NCBI GenBank assembly: GCA_963802095.1
Contig: CAWDHI010000007.1
Span: 496,001-560,000 of the forward strand
DNA length: 64,000 bases
Source of the DNA: CAVVEQ01 sp963802095
Lineage (GTDB): Bacteria > Chloroflexota > Anaerolineae > Anaerolineales > Anaerolineaceae
Reading direction: 5' to 3'
In this document: positions 1-12,300 of the stretch, piece by piece
Position numbering within the stretch: the stretch's first letter is position 1
Layout of the letters: every line of letters begins with the position of its first letter
Notes under the pieces: model-generated
What the model was told of the DNA's origin: nothing
The model's database searches: none
The model's input: only the letters and a program-made list of their open reading frames with translations
Translations under genes and position numbers: made by a program

Positions 1-525
1 GCGGCAGGCAATGCTGAGCCGGGCCCCAGGGAATCACGCCCCGGAACTCCTTTCGGACAGGTGCTTTTATTCACCCTTCTTTTCTATGCAGTGATCCTCG
101 TGGTGGGCATCCCGGTCACGATGATGGTCGGGCTGGTCAGCTTGCTCAATCCTGCGGTCGGGCAGATCGTCTTCATGGTCGGTTTCTTCCTGGTGCTGTG
201 GTTCCTGATGCCGCTTGTATTTTCGCCCTTTGGCATCTTCACCGCGGGGCAAAAGGTGATCCCTTCCGTAACGGTGAGCTTCAAGCTGGTGCGCGGTTAC
301 CTCCGGGGAACCGGCCTCTTTATTCTGTTTGCCATCCTGGTGGAGATCCTCCTGGATCTGCTCTGGATGAGCGCCCCGGTGAATTCCTGGCTGATGCTGG
401 TGAGCATCGGCGGGCATGCCTTCATCAGCACTGCCCTGATCACATCGGCATTCATCTATTACCTCGGCGGGATTCGCTGGATGCACCTTCGCACAGCCGC
501 GCCTCAAACGATCGTGGCTGCATAA
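1..525 (+). CDS. C-terminal part of a hydrophobic membrane protein
   Basis: The frame is open from the first base of the window, so the true start lies upstream. A polar, Gly/Pro-rich stretch of about 20 residues is followed by about 150 residues that are almost entirely hydrophobic, with roughly four predicted membrane helices broken by a short amphipathic segment around IPSVTVSFKLVRGYLRG. The protein ends in a short polar tail. No catalytic motif is visible and I do not recognise the family; a general 'DUF-type' polytopic membrane protein is the most that can be said. It ends about 40 bases before gyrB and reads in the same direction, so the two may be co-transcribed. Confidence 0.6.
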   Translation, partial: AAGNAEPGPRESRPGTPFGQVLLFTLLFYAVILVVGIPVTMMVGLVSLLNPAVGQIVFMVGFFLVLWFLMPLVFSPFGIFTAGQKVIPSVTVSFKLVRGYLRGTGLFILFAILVEILLDLLWMSAPVNSWLMLVSIGGHAFISTALITSAFIYYLGGIRWMHLRTAAPQTIVAA

Positions 526-565
526 AGATGTTTATTTCGCCCGCAAGTACGGGCTGGAGGAAACT

Positions 566-2500
<1,935 letters not shown>

Positions 2501-2572
2501 GCGAGATAATTACCTTCAATCCCGAAAAACACAAAACTTTCACGAAATTTATAATTTGCAACAAATTGAAGG

Positions 2573-2608
2573 GGCGGGCATGTTGTGTTGTAGTGCCCGC
2601 CTTTTTTT
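2573..2608 (+). terminator. Intrinsic terminator after gyrB
   Basis: An 8-bp GC-rich stem (2573-2580 with 2594-2601) encloses a 13-base loop and is followed by seven T residues. It sits about 70 bases after the gyrB stop. The truncated purA-like gene begins only about 14 bases after the T-run. Confidence 0.85.
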
Positions 2609-2621
2609 ATTGGGCGAAGGC

Positions 2622-3802
2622 TCAATTTGGGTCAGGTTTCCTTATACCAGGTATGCGAACATATCTTTCCCGTTTTGTTACATTTCATCCTGCAGCATTG
2701 CTCTCCGAAGGATATATCCTACAACAAAAGGGTATAAAGGATATTTTTTCCCGACTCCATGTGAGTGATCAAGCGCTAGTCATCACTCCGTTTCATCAGG
2801 CAGCAAATCGAATTCGCGAAATTATTCGAGGATCGACCCGTCATGGAAGTTGTGGAGTAGGGGTAGGTGAGACAGTAGAGGACGCACGGTTACATCCCGG
2901 AGATTGCATTCTGGCAGGTGACTTGAACAACCCCTCTCTCCTTCAAAAAAAGTTACTGCATATTCGAGAATTGAAAAGAGATCAAATGATTTCGCTGCAT
3001 GAGTTACACCCACCAGATCCGAGATTTATAAGGGAACTTAATATTTTCGATAGAGAAGGGGTGATTGACGAATGGATAGACTCAATCTCCCCAATTAGTG
3101 AGTTTGGACTGGTAGTATCCGATTCGATTTTAGAAAAATGGTTGCATGAGACTAAGACAGTGATATTTGAAGGCGCTCAGGGGGTCTTGTTGGATGCTGA
3201 CATGGGATTTCATCCTTTTACGACTTGGTCTCGTTGTACTATGGAAAATGCTTTCGATCTCATCTCTGAATTTGCACCCAATTCAAGTGTTCATAAAATC
3301 GGGGTAACGAGATGTTATGCAGTAAGGCATGGACCAGGTCCTTTGCCAACAGAGACAGATGCGTTTGAGCAAGTTGTTCGGGACCATAAAAGAATTCAAT
3401 GAATGGCAAGGGGAAATACGATATGGATGGTTTGATAGTGTATTGTTAAACTATGCGTTAAAAGTTATAGGTGGAGTTGATGCCATTATGTTGACCCATG
3501 TGGATATATTACCTCGCCTGGAGGAATGGAAATACTGTTCGGAATACAAAGATGATTGCAAAGATAATAGAAATACCTATCTTTCTCTGGAAAGGTTACA
3601 GAATGCGAGTTTTCTCTTGCAGGAGCAACGCGAAAAATTGACTCAGGCTCTTTTTAGAGTTACACCGATACTGGAGAATTGTGGTAATGGGGAGAAAGTT
3701 GTAATTAAAAAAATGGAATTACTTTTAGGGCGATCAATTGAAATGGTTTCACGTGGACCGAGTGCAAATACGGTACAGATAAGAAATCCTGTACCCTTAT
3801 AA
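2622..3802 (+). pseudogene. Atypical adenylosuccinate synthetase (PurA) relative, 5'-truncated and frameshifted
   Basis: PurA enzymes join IMP and aspartate using GTP. Here recognisable homology starts abruptly at about 2622 (QFGSGFLIPGMRTYLSRF) and continues through SDQALVITPFHQAANR, RHGSCGVGVGETVEDA, FEGAQGVLLDADMGFHPFTT and RHGPGPLPTETDAFE. A frameshift at about 3380-3395 moves the rest (EIRYGWFDSVLLNYALKVIGG, then about 125 residues) into another frame ending at 3802. The N-terminal GDEGKG P-loop, normally the first 15 or so residues, is not found in any frame upstream; the gyrB terminator lies there instead. RHGSCGVGVGET and VRHGPGPLP differ from housekeeping PurA, so this is a divergent paralog. 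The stretch is AT-richer than its neighbours, which suggests transfer. It is probably not functional as given. Confidence 0.7.
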
Positions 3803-4298
3803 TTTGTGGCTATTCCTCAAAACTATGGATCTAGATGGCAATAAAAAGTAAATCCAGCTTATTCTCTACCGAAGTAATAGTAATTAAATAGGTGATAGTG
3901 TTTGTAACTAAAATATTTCCAAAATATTGATCATCATCTAATTTATATGTCGGTTCTTGATTGTTGTACTCACTACATAAGAGTTTGGGTAGTGGAATCA
4001 TAAAAATTGCTACGCTCTAATCTTGAAAATATCAAACTTCACAGTCCTTGGAGTGTCTTTACAATTGACCCCTGCATGCTAATCGTAGATCGGGAACATG
4101 TTATGTACCCACTATTTTTAATTTCGGTAATACGGGATTTCATGCGAACGGGTTCAGTAAGCCAACCTCTCCCCAGACCTCACAAAATGCCCGCTATTTA
4201 GAGGAGCGATGCACCTCCATAGGGAGAAGGTTGTCGAAGGTAGAGAGGGGTCGGAAAACGCAGGGTATAGGACTTGAGGTCGGAATTTCATACGGGGA
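3803..4298. other. AT-rich intergenic region, no gene supported
   Basis: About 500 bases between the purA-like remnant and the DUF554 gene. The first 350 bases are AT-rich like the remnant; the last 100 return to the composition of the rest of the window. A 64-codon open frame at 4007-4201 has no recognisable motif or ribosome binding site. I see no RNA gene or clear repeat. It may be the tail of a transferred segment. Confidence 0.5.
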
Positions 4299-5006
4299 TC
4301 AATAGACCTGGATCAGGCTGATCACGTACACGATCAGCGGCGCGATCAAAAGCGCGGGCAGGAAATTCCCGATCCGGATCTTTTTCAATTCCAAAATGCC
4401 ACTTACGCCGATGCCCATCAGCAGTACGCCACCGGTGGCGGTCATTTCGTTCATCATGCTGGCGGTGACGATGGCATCCAATTGTCCGGCTAACAGAGTG
4501 ATCGTCCCCTGGTAGACCAGGACAGGCAGGGCGGAAAATGCCACCCCGATGCCCATGGTGGAGGCGAAGGCGATGGAGGCGATGCCGTCCATCACAGATT
4601 TGATGATCAGGGTGAGGGAATCTCCCTGCAACCCGTCGCTGATGGAACCGAGCACCGCCATTGGACCAGTGCAAAATAGCACGGTTGTGGCTAGAAAGGC
4701 ACGCACAAAGCGGCTGGAGCTGCCTTCCGAGCCGCGGGTGAACTTTTTCTCCAGCCATACCCCGAGCGATGTCAATCTATCCTCCAGCCGCCACCATTCC
4801 CCCAGGACGGCACCGATCACCAGCGCTGCAAGGACGATGAGCCCGTTTTCGGTCTTGAGGAACATCTGCACACCGATGGCCACGATGAACAAGCCCATGC
4901 CTGCCATGACGGTATCTTTAAGTTTTTCAGGAAGGCGCGAACCAAAAAATACACCAATAAGGCCGCCCACGATGATGGCAAAAAAGTTGATGATGGTTCC
5001 AAGCAT
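4299..5006 (-). CDS. DUF554 (YqgA/YdfK-like) membrane protein
   Basis: A 235-residue polytopic membrane protein of the DUF554 family, whose function is not established. It starts MLGTIINFFAIIVGGLIGVF, the Gly-rich first helix typical of the family, and has about seven hydrophobic segments. The conserved segment FCTGPMAVLGSISDGLQGD (about residues 110-130) and the GVAFSALPVLVYQGTITLLAG region are diagnostic. Length matches the family. It stands alone: the REP-like repeat lies upstream and AT-rich DNA lies downstream. Confidence 0.88.
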   Translation of the reverse strand: MLGTIINFFAIIVGGLIGVFFGSRLPEKLKDTVMAGMGLFIVAIGVQMFLKTENGLIVLAALVIGAVLGEWWRLEDRLTSLGVWLEKKFTRGSEGSSSRFVRAFLATTVLFCTGPMAVLGSISDGLQGDSLTLIIKSVMDGIASIAFASTMGIGVAFSALPVLVYQGTITLLAGQLDAIVTASMMNEMTATGGVLLMGIGVSGILELKKIRIGNFLPALLIAPLIVYVISLIQVY

Positions 5007-5169
5007 TTAAGATGATCCCTTTCGAAGCCGCCGCGGACGCGGTTAATAACGGCGAATTATACCTGAGGGGTGGAATCGTGAGTCAACGATGATCAGGCAG
5101 AAAATCATCGAGACAGATTGCCACTTCGCGCCGGTCGCCACTGGCACCTGCTGCCTGTGCAGGTGTGCC

Positions 5170-5340
5170 GGCGCTCCTCGCAAAGGATTTAATCGGGTGA
5201 TCTCCTAAATTGTGTCTTTGCGAGGAATCCGCAGGATTCCGAAGCAATCGCATGGCAATATCATAACAATGATGAAATACCACCATCTTGGTTAATCAGT
5301 GCGATTGCTTCGTCGGTTTACGCCCTCCTCGCAATGACGG
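5170..5340. repeat. REP/MITE-like intergenic inverted repeat
   Basis: Two arms face each other: 5215-5252 (…TTGCGAGGA…GAAGCAATCGCA) and 5299-5340 (TGCGATTGCTTCG…CCTCCTCGCAATGACGG). The reverse complement of the right arm matches the left arm over most of its length, including the blocks TTGCGAGGA and GAAGCAATCGCA. A partial third copy of the GCTCCTCGCAA end sits at 5172-5183. Elements with this sequence style are common mobile or palindromic intergenic repeats in many bacteria. A short open frame on the minus strand here (5083-5286) is explained by the repeat. Confidence 0.65.
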
Positions 5341-5343
5341 GTG

Positions 5344-6087
5344 CTAAGGCTCGCTCACTTTGAGATTATCAAACTCCACCGTCACCGGTTCGGGCTCAAA
5401 GCTGACTGCGATAAGGGCTATATCCCCCGTCGAATATTCGGTGTCGGTCACCTCAGCCAGCAGCACCCCGTTGACGAATAGCCTCAGGGCATCCCCCACG
5501 CACTCCGCTCGCAGACGGTTCAACGCGGGCGGAGGCAGGATCGCATCCGATTGGATCCACTCCAGCAGGAATTCATAATCCCCGCCGGTGGATTTTTGAA
5601 TGCTGTAATAGCCATCGCCGGAGATGAGCAGGGCATAACCGGTGCTGATTTCCTCTGTCTCGTTGCGGCGGCAGAAGAACCCGTACCCGGTATTGTTGGA
5701 TTCGGGTCCGGAAACCTGCGCGGCATCGACCTCCAACACCGAATCGCTGAACTTCAAATAAGGCTCTCCCCACATGAACCAGGCATCACCCAGCGAGGTC
5801 ACCCGGTATTTACCATCGGCATACTCCACCGAACCGCGCTCCCACGAACCGGTCTCCCAGCCCGAGGCGGGATTACTGAAATCATCGCTGTGGGGTAGCG
5901 GCCAGGGGGGTTCGAACGCGGTGGTGGGCAGGGGGGCGGGGGTAGGCACGGAAATGGGCAGGAAGAATGCGGTGGCGGCTGGGTCGTAGGTGGGGATGAG
6001 GATGGAGTGGTACTCATCGGCCGGAATGGCCGGGGAACAGGCGGCGGCCACCAGGACGAGCAGGCAAAGAGCAGCGTTTGTTTTCAA
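5344..6087 (-). CDS. Lipoprotein with LamG/DUF1080-like beta-sandwich
   Basis: A 247-residue secreted lipoprotein of unknown ligand. I place the start at the TTG at 6087-6085 because AGGAGG lies 7 bases upstream and the protein then begins with a signal peptide (KTNAALCLLVLVAAAC); the open frame extends much further upstream but overlaps the divergent methyltransferase gene. The Cys at about residue 17 is the lipidation site. A Pro/Thr-rich linker follows, then a domain starting DDFSNPASGWETG and ending VEFDNLKVSEP, the pattern of concanavalin-like sandwich domains, which often bind carbohydrate. No catalytic residues are evident. Divergent from the methyltransferase at 6154. Confidence 0.75.
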   Translation of the reverse strand: MKTNAALCLLVLVAAACSPAIPADEYHSILIPTYDPAATAFFLPISVPTPAPLPTTAFEPPWPLPHSDDFSNPASGWETGSWERGSVEYADGKYRVTSLGDAWFMWGEPYLKFSDSVLEVDAAQVSGPESNNTGYGFFCRRNETEEISTGYALLISGDGYYSIQKSTGGDYEFLLEWIQSDAILPPPALNRLRAECVGDALRLFVNGVLLAEVTDTEYSTGDIALIAVSFEPEPVTVEFDNLKVSEP

Positions 6088-6153
6088 GGCTTTTCCTCCT
6101 GATAATTTTAGCAGACGGATGACAAAGCCTCTCGCATCAGGTACACTGGGTAT

Positions 6154-7383
6154 ATGGATAAATACGTGAAAGTGGATTTCCTTAAATTCGGGTATGGTGG
6201 TGAGACGTTGGGCAGGTTGCCTGATGGCAGGACGATCTTCGTCCCCTTTGCGCTGCCCGGCGAGACTGCACGCGTGGAGGTGCTGGAAGAGAAGCAGGGA
6301 TTTGCGAGGGGGCGGCTGGCGGAACTGCTCTCGCCTGCCGCAGAGCGTATTCAGCCGCGCTGCCCGCATTTCGCCATCTGCGGCGGCTGCCACTACCAGA
6401 TGATGCCCTACCAGATGCAGCTGGAGGCAAAACGCGCTGTTTTGCGGGAACAGCTCGCCCGCCTGGGCGGAATCACGGACCCGCCGGTCTCGGAGTGCAT
6501 CCCCTCGCCGCTGGAGTGGAATTACCGCAACGCGGTACAGTTCCACCTGGATCGTGAAGGGAAGCCGGGTTACCAGGCAGCCAGCTCGCACCGGGTGGTG
6601 CCCATCCGCGAGTGCCACCTGCCCGAGCCGGTCATCAATGAGATCTGGCCGCTGCTCGAGTTCGATCCCCAACCGGGGCTGGAGCGCATCCAGCTGCGCG
6701 CGGGCAGAGGCGGCGATGTTCTGCTGATGCTCGAGACTGGTGCAGGCGAGACACCGGAGGTTGAGATTTCGCTGCCCATCTCGGTGGTCAGCCAGGGCGA
6801 AGGCGAGGCGGTGACCCTGGCGGGCGAGGATCACCTGATCCTGGAGGTCAAAGATCAGAAGTTTCTCGTCTCGGCGGATTCCTTCTTCCAGGTGAATATC
6901 CCCCAGGCAGAGCGGATGGTGGATTGGCTGCTGGAGGCGCTCGCGCTGCAGGGCACGGAGTCGGTGATGGACCTATACTGCGGGGTTGGGCTCTTCAGCC
7001 GCTTTTTGGCACCGCTGGCAGGTAGGGTGGTGGGCGTGGAGTTAAACGTCTCGGCCTGCGAGGATTACGCCGAGAACCTGGACGAATTTGATAACGTGGA
7101 ACTCTATATCGGCGCGGCAGGCAGCATTCTACCTTCCCTCGAAGCCAAAGCGGATATCATTGTGGCCGATCCCCCCAGGGCGGGAATCGAAAAAAAAGCC
7201 ATGGAAGCCATTTTAAAGATTAAACCCGCTACTCTGGCCTATTTCTCCTGTGACCCAGCCACCCTGGCGCGGGATGCGAAGATGCTGCTTGCAGAGGGAT
7301 ACCTGCTGAAATCCGTGCAGCCCATCGACATGTTCCCGCAGACCTACCATATCGAAAGCTTCAGTCTTTTCCGGAAAGAATAA
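6154..7383 (+). CDS. TrmA/RumA-family RNA (uracil-C5)-methyltransferase
   Basis: A 409-residue enzyme that methylates C5 of uracil in rRNA or tRNA using S-adenosylmethionine. Residues 1-60 form a TRAM domain (VDFLKFGYGGETLGRL). The Fe-S cluster cysteines appear as CPHFAICGGCHYQ (about residues 70-82) with a fourth conserved Cys expected later (the REC of the PIREC segment). The SAM site is DLYCGVGLFS, the DPPRAG motif follows, and the catalytic cysteine is in YFSCDPATLARD near the C-terminus, with the base Glu in YHIES. Length is typical. Whether it acts on 23S rRNA (RlmCD/RlmD-like) or tRNA cannot be decided from sequence. Confidence 0.92.
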   Translation: MDKYVKVDFLKFGYGGETLGRLPDGRTIFVPFALPGETARVEVLEEKQGFARGRLAELLSPAAERIQPRCPHFAICGGCHYQMMPYQMQLEAKRAVLREQLARLGGITDPPVSECIPSPLEWNYRNAVQFHLDREGKPGYQAASSHRVVPIRECHLPEPVINEIWPLLEFDPQPGLERIQLRAGRGGDVLLMLETGAGETPEVEISLPISVVSQGEGEAVTLAGEDHLILEVKDQKFLVSADSFFQVNIPQAERMVDWLLEALALQGTESVMDLYCGVGLFSRFLAPLAGRVVGVELNVSACEDYAENLDEFDNVELYIGAAGSILPSLEAKADIIVADPPRAGIEKKAMEAILKIKPATLAYFSCDPATLARDAKMLLAEGYLLKSVQPIDMFPQTYHIESFSLFRKE

Positions 7384-7460
7384 AATCTTTCTATTTATGC
7401 TTCGAAATTCTCCGAAAAAATGTTTCATCCATGGATGGGTAATACTATTTATGGTGAGAG

Positions 7461-8036
7461 ATGGTTCTGAAGATGGGTAACATCGAAACCCCGGCGACCC
7501 TGCCAGGCACAAACATTACGTTCAAACCCGTGGAAAAGACCAATTGGGCGGATTTTGAGGCATTTTTCGAGTCCAGGCTCAGTTATTGCTGGTGCATGGC
7601 CTGGCGAATGACCAGGGAGGAACTGAAACATAATAACTCCAGCTGTAGGAAAGAATTCATTAAAGAAAGGATCTTTTTGGGTGTTCCGGTTGGGATACTG
7701 GGTTATGTTATTGACCAACCTGTGTGCTGGTGCTCGGTAGCTCCCCGCGAAACTTATCAAAGGTTGGGTGGGGATGAGAGCCTGGAAAAGGTCTGGTCAA
7801 TCGCTTGTTTCTACATCCAAAAAGAATATCGAGACCAGGGGGTGGTCAGATTACTGATTGAAAACGCGAAGATGTACGCAAAAGAAAATGGCGCGAAGTA
7901 TCTTGAAACCTATCCGGTGGACCCGGATTCACCGAGCTATCGATTCATGGGTTTTGTTGCCACTTTCCAAAAAAAGGACTTCACTTTTATAAAAAGGGCA
8001 GGAACGAGAAGGCATGTGATGTTGCTCAAGTTATAA
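7461..8036 (+). CDS. GNAT-family N-acetyltransferase
   Basis: A 191-residue protein with a GNAT fold. The acetyl-CoA binding region is IACFYIQKEYRDQGVVRLLI (about residues 113-133; the RDQGVV turn is the motif A loop), followed by an alpha helix and AKYLETYPVDPDSPSYRFMGF, which is typical of the C-terminal half of the fold. The N-terminal part carries an unusual Cys/Trp-rich patch, YCWCMAWRMTREE. ATGs at 7461 and 7473 are both possible; neither has a strong ribosome binding site. The substrate is unknown. Single-gene unit between the RNA methyltransferase and a lipoprotein gene. Confidence 0.8.
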   Translation: MVLKMGNIETPATLPGTNITFKPVEKTNWADFEAFFESRLSYCWCMAWRMTREELKHNNSSCRKEFIKERIFLGVPVGILGYVIDQPVCWCSVAPRETYQRLGGDESLEKVWSIACFYIQKEYRDQGVVRLLIENAKMYAKENGAKYLETYPVDPDSPSYRFMGFVATFQKKDFTFIKRAGTRRHVMLLKL

Positions 8037-8168
8037 GAAAAGAGAGTAATGATTAGGCAAAGGCGCCTGTTTTCATGGTGGATGTTTTCCCTGAAAAAAT
8101 GACTCCCCTTGGCTTGATAATTGCAACCTTTTTCCCAGATAATTCGTCTATTTTTGCAGGAGGCATCC

Positions 8169-9104
8169 ATGAACAAACGAACCGCATTCGCCCTCATCCC
8201 CATCCTATTGCTTGGGATTATCCTGGCAGGCTGCAACTTCCCCATGTTAGGCGGAGGGAGCGGCGCCGCTCCCACCCCCGACCAGACCCTTACAGCGCTC
8301 TTCCTGCCGCTCGTTTCCACCGCCACGCCGCCTCCGGTGCCCACGCTGGCGCCGCCAACAGAGGCAGCATCCCCCACGCCCACCGAAGTGCCCACGAGCA
8401 CCCCCGAGCCTCCCACCCCCACGCCGACGATCACCGCCACCCTGCCCAGCCGGCCGGGTCCGCAAGCCAATGCCTGGCTGCTTGGCAAACCGCCGGTGAT
8501 GGACGGCAACTGGGGGGATTGGGTGGGCGGCGCCACCCAGTACGGAGTGGATTACGTCACCTTTGGCAAGAGCAACTGGACCGGCACGAGTGATCTCAGC
8601 GCTTCCTATGCCCTCGGATGGGACTTCAACAACTTCTACATCGGGGTGAAGGTTCACGATGATAAATACGTGCAGAATGCCAGCGGTTCCGAGATGTGGC
8701 AGGGCGACGGTGTGGAGCTACAGCTGGATACCAACCTTTTTGGCGATTTCTACGATTCCACGATGAATATAGACGATTTCCAGATGGGCTTCTCGCCCGG
8801 GCTGGGCTCCATCGGCGGACCCACCGAGGCGACGCTCTACATGCCGCGCAGTATCGGCGGCACAAAGACGAACGTACAGATCGCTTCCGTTGCAGAGGAT
8901 GGACTCTACCGCGTGGAGATCGCCATCCCCTGGAGCATCTTCAACCTGACCCATCCCTACCTGGGCATGTACAGCGGCTTTACCCTATGCGTGAATGATA
9001 ACGATGACCCGAATGTTAACGCCCAGCAGACCCAGATGTGCTCCAGCGTATATCGCAAGTTATTAAACCCGACCACCTGGGGACAGGTGTGGTTCGTTAG
9101 GTAG
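8169..9104 (+). CDS. Lipoprotein with CBM9-like sugar-binding domain
   Basis: The ATG at 8169 follows AGGAGG by 6 bases; the frame is open further upstream but without a better start. Signal peptide with lipobox ILAGC (Cys at about residue 22), then a 75-residue Pro/Thr linker rich in PTPT-type repeats. From about residue 105 a CBM9-like fold begins: KPPVMDGNWGDWVGG, then YALGWDFNNFYIGVKVHDDKY, GDGVELQLDTN and YRVEIAIPWSIF. Such domains bind carbohydrate at the cell surface; no catalytic domain is attached. A strong terminator follows 22 bases after the stop, so this is a single-gene transcript. Confidence 0.82.
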   Translation: MNKRTAFALIPILLLGIILAGCNFPMLGGGSGAAPTPDQTLTALFLPLVSTATPPPVPTLAPPTEAASPTPTEVPTSTPEPPTPTPTITATLPSRPGPQANAWLLGKPPVMDGNWGDWVGGATQYGVDYVTFGKSNWTGTSDLSASYALGWDFNNFYIGVKVHDDKYVQNASGSEMWQGDGVELQLDTNLFGDFYDSTMNIDDFQMGFSPGLGSIGGPTEATLYMPRSIGGTKTNVQIASVAEDGLYRVEIAIPWSIFNLTHPYLGMYSGFTLCVNDNDDPNVNAQQTQMCSSVYRKLLNPTTWGQVWFVR

Positions 9105-9126
9105 AATTATTAAGGGTGAAAAGATG

Positions 9127-9163
9127 CCGGGGCGTCCAAGGACGCCCCGGATTTTTTATTTTT
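9127..9163 (+). terminator. Intrinsic terminator after the CBM9-like lipoprotein
   Basis: Perfect 11-bp inverted repeat (9127-9137 with 9140-9150) followed by a long T-rich tract. Confidence 0.93.
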
Positions 9164-9199
9164 AATGGGTAATGGACCTTACAGGTGCCTTACAAAGTA

Positions 9200-9247
9200 G
9201 AAAAATGTCAAAAATCACTTTGATATTATTCATTATTTCGCTAAAAT
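9200..9247 (+). promoter_or_regulatory. Promoter with upstream conserved motif, beta-helix gene 1
   Basis: Candidate -35 TTGATA at 9220-9225 and -10 TAAAAT at 9242-9247 with a 16-base spacer. Directly upstream and overlapping the -35 is a 24-base motif, GAAAAATGTCA then CACTTTGA, at 9200-9223. Nearly the same motif occupies the same place before the paralogous gene (14971-14994), so it may be a regulator site. Confidence 0.55.
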
Positions 9248-9330
9248 AATCCTGGCGTTGACTCATCGACGGGGGAATTCCCCACCCAACCAGCGCCGTA
9301 AAAATCTTTGACATTTCTTTTGGAGGAACG

Positions 9331-12300
9331 ATGACTAAGAAGAGTCTTCTGCTGTCGCTGCCTGTGTGCGTACTGATCGCACTCCTGGCGGCTTTTTTAT
9401 TTGTATCACCTGCCTTTGCGCAGGACGAGGTGCCACCGGTGGTGACCCCCACTGAAGCACCGGTGGAAGTACTGCCGACAGAGGCCACGGAAGCCGGGCC
9501 GGCGGAGGTTGCCCCCACGGCGGCAATCCCAACTGAGGTGGTACCGGCGGAAGAACTTCCGGTTGAAACTTCCTTGGTGGTGGATTCCCCTGTTGAAGAG
9601 CCTAGCCTTGCAGAAGCTCTGGATGACGCCGGCGTGGTGCTGGCGGATTTGAACGGGGAAGTGGTACCCCTTGTTACGCAATCTTCAAGCGAGATGGTAG
9701 TTTCAGGCGATCCATATTTCACGTCGGGAAAGGTCAAGTACAGCTTTTATAAGACTGGAACTTATGATTGCGGTACAGCATTAGATGATACCTGCTTTTT
9801 ATCTGATACCCCCATTTCGAGAGCGCTCGAAATTATGGAGGCAAGGAACCTGACTCCGGATGACAGAAAGCTTTATATTGAACCAGATACATATAATGAA
9901 TATGTAATCGTGGATGGCTCTCTAAACGGGGTAAAAGGGTTGCTCGCATTGGTGGGGGAAGGAGCTGATCCGGGGGATGTGATCATTAATGGCGGGTTGA
10001 TCATCAAGAATTTTTTGACCGGGTTTACAGTCAAGAATCTATCCGTATTGAATACAACAGATAGTGAATTCGCAGCTATCAAAGCAGAGGACAATAAGGG
10101 TACGATCAAATTGGAAGATGTAAATGCTCAGGCGACCGGCCTGGATAGCTCGGGGATTATTCTCAATAATGTTGCTCCTATGGAACTTAACCGAGTGAAT
10201 GCCAGCGGAAACGGGTATATGGGAGCCCGCATATTAGCCTGGTCTGGTGGTGGTTCAATTAAGATCACCAATAGCACTTTTGATAACAATCTCAATAATG
10301 TTGATAATGGGCTCAGCGATTATGACTGCACTAACTGGGATGGTTTTAGTTGCCTAAGCCAAATGGCGATGTATAAAGGATTATCAATTCAAGCAAATAA
10401 CCCAGTTTCCCTTTTCGGAGTTTCCGCTTCGAGGAATAAAGGAGATGGTGCATGGATAATCAACTTTTTGGGTGCTACAACCATTAAGAATAGCGTTTTT
10501 GACGAAAATGATGAAAGCGATTTGGTGGATGGTTGGGGCAATGGCCTTTTTATTGTCAGTAATAGCGCTATTCTCGAAAACATCCAAGTTAATAATAACA
10601 ACCAAAACGGGATTTATAGCGAGAACAATCTATCCTTCAACGGTGTTCACATTCATGCAGGCGGAAATATCTGGTCGGGGATCGCTGTTAACACCTGCCA
10701 GCAATGGGATGGTGATTCACTCTGCGATAACCTAGGAGCAGGTACCGTAACCATTAATACCAGCTCCTCATCCGGGAACCAGGGGAGTGGATATGAAATC
10801 TACTCCAAAGGTGCAGTTTCGATCACCAATGTCTATGCCGGCTGGAATGCGAACGATGGTATTCAGGTCATAACAACGGATTCTCCGGTGTTTGCACCGA
10901 TCACCCTCAAAACATTGGATCTCCCTGGAAACAACAACGGAGTGTATATCGACGGTCGCGGAGTGATCACGTTGAGCGATTTTAAAGCCTACGATAATTC
11001 CAACGACGGTGTTTACATATCCAATTACAGCACAAGCGCGACAACACTCACAAATGTTACTGGGCTGTTCAATGAAACCCGTAAAAATGGTGGAAACGGG
11101 TACTATATCTGGTCGATGGGTCCGGTCACAGTAACAAATCTTGACACGCAGGATAATGGACATCTCGGCGGCCTAATCGATAACAAAGCCGCGCTAACCG
11201 CAGCGGCGGTGAATGTAAATGTTTTAGCTCCTGCGGGTTATTTCAACGGTTATTGGAATAATGGATTTGGTGGATTGCTGGTTCTCTCCCGCGGAGCAGT
11301 GACCATCACCAGGATCATGGCCAATAACAATGGTGTTTTTGGACTGGATATTGATAATGTTCCACCAGGATTAGTTGCTGGTGTTCCAGTGATTGTTTCA
11401 GATGGTAATTTTGAAAACAATGGGTTCGGTGGGGAAGGGCTGAATATACTCAGCAAGGGCCAAATAACCCTGATGAATATCCGTTCCAACGGAAATGGTG
11501 GATACGGTGTATATCTCGACAATAAATCCACAGGTGGTACTGCAGGTGTAACGATCAATGCTGGAACCGGCAAAGGTAATGAGTTTCAGGGCAATCGATT
11601 GAGCGGATTGGAAATCCATACCAATGGCGCTGCATTACTTACCAACCTTTACTCTGCCAATAATGGCCACAGTACCTACGAAGCCCTTCAGGACTTCTCG
11701 ATCTCGACTCGCTTGCTTTTCGAACCGGACAACAATTTCCAGTTCTCCGGTTTGGTCGTTTACCAGGATAAAGAAAATTTTGTGCAATTGGGGCGGGCAT
11801 TCTGCGACGTTCCAGGGCTCTGTGTGGGAAACGGAATTTACTTCGATTCGACACTAGACGGAACTTTTGGTGGAGAGAACTACGCCACCTCCATCGCCAG
11901 CCCTTCAGAGGTTTATCTACGCCTGGATCGGGTTGGGAATACCATCTATGGTTATTACAGCCCGGATGGCACCAGCTGGACGTTGATGGGTAGCCATGTG
12001 ATCCCCAGCGATTTTCAGATCAACGGCGTGGGGCTCACTGCCTCCCAGGATATTTACAATCCCGAACCGCAAATCGCTTCCGATTTTGATTACTTTGAGC
12101 TGGATACCCCGAGCTTCACCGATGAATTAGACGGGAACCTGGGCGATGGCTGGGTTTGGGTAAATGAAGATAATAATTACTGGAATTTGGATGAGACTCC
12201 CGGCTTTTTGAGGATTTACAATTCCAACTCCCCGACGGGATATCAGAATTTGCTCCTGCAAACGGTGGGTCCCGGGTTTGGTGTATACGTTGATGCGAAA

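Noticed and set aside
4007..4201. 64-codon open frame in the AT-rich gap
   Set aside because: No ribosome binding site, homology or motif that I can recognise.
6088..6834. Long N-terminal extension of the minus-strand lipoprotein frame
   Set aside because: It lies opposite the RNA methyltransferase gene, has no domain, and a signal peptide with a good ribosome binding site starts at 6087.
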